The notes beneath the pieces are model-generated. The model had not been told where the DNA came from and made no database searches. It was given only the letters and a program-made list of their open reading frames with translations. Both the position numbers and the translations under genes were made by a program. From Chryseobacterium sp. MEBOG06 (GTDB lineage: Bacteria; Bacteroidota; Bacteroidia; Flavobacteriales; Weeksellaceae), in NCBI RefSeq assembly GCF_021869765.1, contig NZ_CP084580.1, positions 806,001-870,000 of the forward strand: a stretch of 64,000 nucleotides of DNA. The letters run 5' to 3'. The stretch's first letter is position 1; each line of letters opens with the position of its first letter. This document shows positions 63,918 to 64,000 of the stretch, in pieces.

Positions 63918-64000
63918 AAATAAGTTTTTAATTTTAATTGATAAAATAAATAATGAAGACGTAAACGATTAATGAAATAAATATAATTCGCCATTTAAAA
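63918..64000. other. Upstream region of the third POT gene
   Basis: 83 nt, A/T-rich; it should carry the POT promoter. No second feature is visible before the window ends. Confidence 0.4.

Noticed and set aside
1..64000. CRISPR array, prophage or rRNA operon
   Set aside because: No regularly spaced direct repeats, phage structural gene set or rRNA-like sequence seen anywhere in the window.

Overview
The window looks like a chromosomal segment of a flavobacterium close to Chryseobacterium (Weeksellaceae). The support is low-GC coding sequence, repeated Bacteroidetes-type -7 promoter boxes (TAnnTTTG, e.g. before the SulP, FKBP, gpsA and Rrf2 genes), a PorZ-like type IX secretion component with a C-terminal sorting domain, and many gene families typical of that group. 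The genus is an inference. No database search was possible.

Layout. 1-1148: minus-strand operon of a MarR regulator, a GIY-YIG-like protein and a DUF1330-like protein that runs off the window. 1308-10201: accessory plus-strand cluster of an unrecognised large protein (5' end broken by two compensating frameshifts), two paralogous ~850-900 aa proteins (probably DUF6493) and a SWIM zinc-finger protein. 11063-14427: a Ro60-like TROVE/vWA protein gene, an unrecognised gene, and a non-coding locus. This locus is the highlight. It holds three tandem RNAs whose cores read as tRNAs in circularly permuted order (T-arm, acceptor 3' strand, linker, acceptor 5' strand, D-arm), each closed by a terminal helix that covaries between copies. 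A fourth RNA shares the same 5' signature. The TROVE gene, the fourth RNA and the array share a promoter module (two RCGYA boxes 13 nt apart, then 13 nt to TTTGCA). I read this as a flavobacterial Ro60 (Rsr) / Y RNA system. It is flanked by REP-like inverted repeats and a pair of HTH 'transposase-like' genes (14582-15360).

15987-26319: a SulP anion transporter; a second EF-G-type GTPase preceded by a leader peptide and terminator/antiterminator (probable attenuation); then a ter stress cluster (HAD, phosphoribosyltransferase, TerD, TelA, unknown, TerD, TerC). 26478-36959: a catalase-like protein, FKBP isomerase, lipoprotein, Rrf2 regulator with two matching operators and an NmrA-like/MBL pair, M23 peptidase, gpsA, and three tandem related secreted proteins. 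37482-54381: mostly metabolic or housekeeping genes (mqo, ANT(6)-like, GMC oxidoreductase, DUF1684, GNATs, SDR, glucosidase, recO, porZ, a 5'-nucleotidase split into two genes, dapA) and an AraC regulator next to a receiver lacking its phosphoacceptor. 54986-63917: recG, a thioredoxin-like protein, three POT peptide transporters and a PDDEXK nuclease (YhcG type) with a frameshifted C-terminus.

The functional themes are RNA quality control (TROVE plus Y RNAs), translation stress (EF-G paralog with leader), Ter chemical stress, redox sensing and peptide uptake. Protein family names come from recognition of motifs by eye; RNA structures come from manual base pairing.
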